Shown here in pieces: positions 63,588-64,000 of a stretch of 64,000 nt of DNA (within the stretch, counting starts at the first letter, position 1; each line of letters starts with the position of its first letter). The stretch covers positions 1,178,001 through 1,242,000 of the forward strand of contig NC_009440.1 of assembly GCF_000016605.1 (NCBI RefSeq), in the 5' to 3' direction. A program made the translations under genes and the position numbers. Source of the DNA: Metallosphaera sedula DSM 5348. Its GTDB lineage: Archaea > Thermoproteota > Thermoprotei_A > Sulfolobales > Sulfolobaceae. The notes beneath the pieces were generated by a model. It made no database searches. It was not told where the DNA came from and was given only the letters and a program-made list of their open reading frames with translations.

Positions 63588-64000
63588 GTGAATCTGAAAA
63601 CTGTAACCGCAATATCCGTGTTAGTCGCGTTAGCTACAGTGTTGTTTGCCCAGATGTTTTTAGTGGGTTTCAGCATTGGGACTGACGTTGGTGGAAGCGT
63701 TGTGAACATTAATAGTCATGACGCTCTAATAGAGATTCAACCTCTTGAAAACTTCGCTACTGTTAACGGCGCAGGTCAGTTGACTGTGAATCTACCTGAG
63801 GTAGGACCTGGTAGTGCTCCAGCTACAAATTTAGTTAATGATCAGGGGAATAATTATACGGCTATATATGTCTGGAAAGTAGTTGATGTACAATATAATG
63901 GAAATGGTACATTAATGGTTAATGCCTCTATCGAGGACGCACACTTCTCTCCATCTAGCGTAGATCAAAATATTGGGTTCCTTATACTTGCTTATCCAAA
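63588..64000 (+). CDS. secreted surface protein, partial, cut by window end
   Basis: From GTG 63588 an open frame runs to the window edge (137 residues visible). It has a signal or anchor segment (VTAISVLVALATVLFAQMFLVG) followed directly by a beta-rich, Asn/Gly/Val-rich domain (GGSVVNINSHDALIEIQPL...). This resembles archaeal surface-fibre or pilus-like subunits of the TasA-like kind in general layout only. It may be a substrate of the signal peptidase operon (inference). The C-terminus is not visible. Confidence 0.55.
   Translation, partial: MNLKTVTAISVLVALATVLFAQMFLVGFSIGTDVGGSVVNINSHDALIEIQPLENFATVNGAGQLTVNLPEVGPGSAPATNLVNDQGNNYTAIYVWKVVDVQYNGNGTLMVNASIEDAHFSPSSVDQNIGFLILAYP

Noticed and set aside
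1-64000. CRISPR array or cas genes
   Set aside because: No regularly spaced repeats and no Cas-like proteins. The RecF-like ATPase alone is not evidence.

Overview
The window looks like a chromosome segment of a thermoacidophilic crenarchaeon of the order Sulfolobales, most likely Metallosphaera or a close relative. The evidence is thermopsin-family proteases, a fused EtfBA with FixC and FixX, a merH-merA pair, a Dps-like protein beside a Rieske protein, archaeal HTH_10 and Sso10a-like regulators, vapBC pairs and an HpaB-family flavoenzyme. Many single genes and first genes have an AT-rich TATA-like box about 25 nt before the start codon and almost no leader, while inner operon genes have Shine-Dalgarno sequences. 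That is the usual Sulfolobales pattern, and I used it to choose starts. I saw no rRNA, tRNA or CRISPR.

Layout. 0-5.6 kb: gene debris, a two-cupredoxin surface protein, two CopD-like membrane proteins and an Lrp-type regulator. 6.3-10.4 kb: rhodanese with a TusA-like partner, an orphan E1 alpha/beta pair of a 2-oxoacid dehydrogenase, and a vapBC pair with palindromes over its promoter. 10.8-22.6 kb: a catabolic island with a double-hotdog MaoC hydratase, a CoA-transferase, an acyl-CoA dehydrogenase, an amidohydrolase, an HpaB-like enzyme, an HTH_10 regulator, an MFS carrier, a short-chain dehydrogenase and an acyl-CoA synthetase that carries an ArsR-like DNA-binding domain at its N-terminus. 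23-28 kb: a small membrane protein, a frameshifted regulator with a T11 run, a BluB-like enzyme, and a TM-helix channel-like gene split by a 1228-bp IS with a 6-bp target duplication. 28-33 kb: DsrE-like protein and two thermopsins, the larger one frameshifted in its signal peptide. 34-41 kb: ABC exporter, AAA ATPase, metallo-beta-lactamase fold, methyltransferase, DUF981, hemerythrin, and a frameshifted UV endonuclease. 41-46 kb: merH-merA, a B12-type radical SAM protein, and a second vapBC. 46-55 kb: EtfBA-FixC-FixX, CBS protein, two MFS exporters, and an RmlD-like reductase. 55-64 kb: a racemase-like/unknown pair, a signal peptidase-centred secretion operon, DPSL-Rieske, an Nramp-like transporter and a partial surface protein cut by the window end.

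How they may work together. The 10.8-22.6 kb genes can take up an organic acid, activate it to a CoA thioester by ligase or transferase, and process it by dehydrogenation and hydration. EtfBA-FixCX could accept electrons from the acyl-CoA dehydrogenase. The HTH-ligase fusion could couple substrate activation directly to transcription. At the right end, a signal peptidase with a fused ectodomain, a DUF5305-like protein, a small secreted protein and a small winged-helix regulator look like a dedicated surface-protein processing unit.

Three separate single-base frameshifts (T11 run, TTATTATTT in a signal peptide, G5 run) could be real decay, slippage-based switching, or assembly errors. The sequence alone cannot decide this. 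A degenerate repeat of about 80 bp occurs three times, at 4.1, 57.3 and 60.9 kb.
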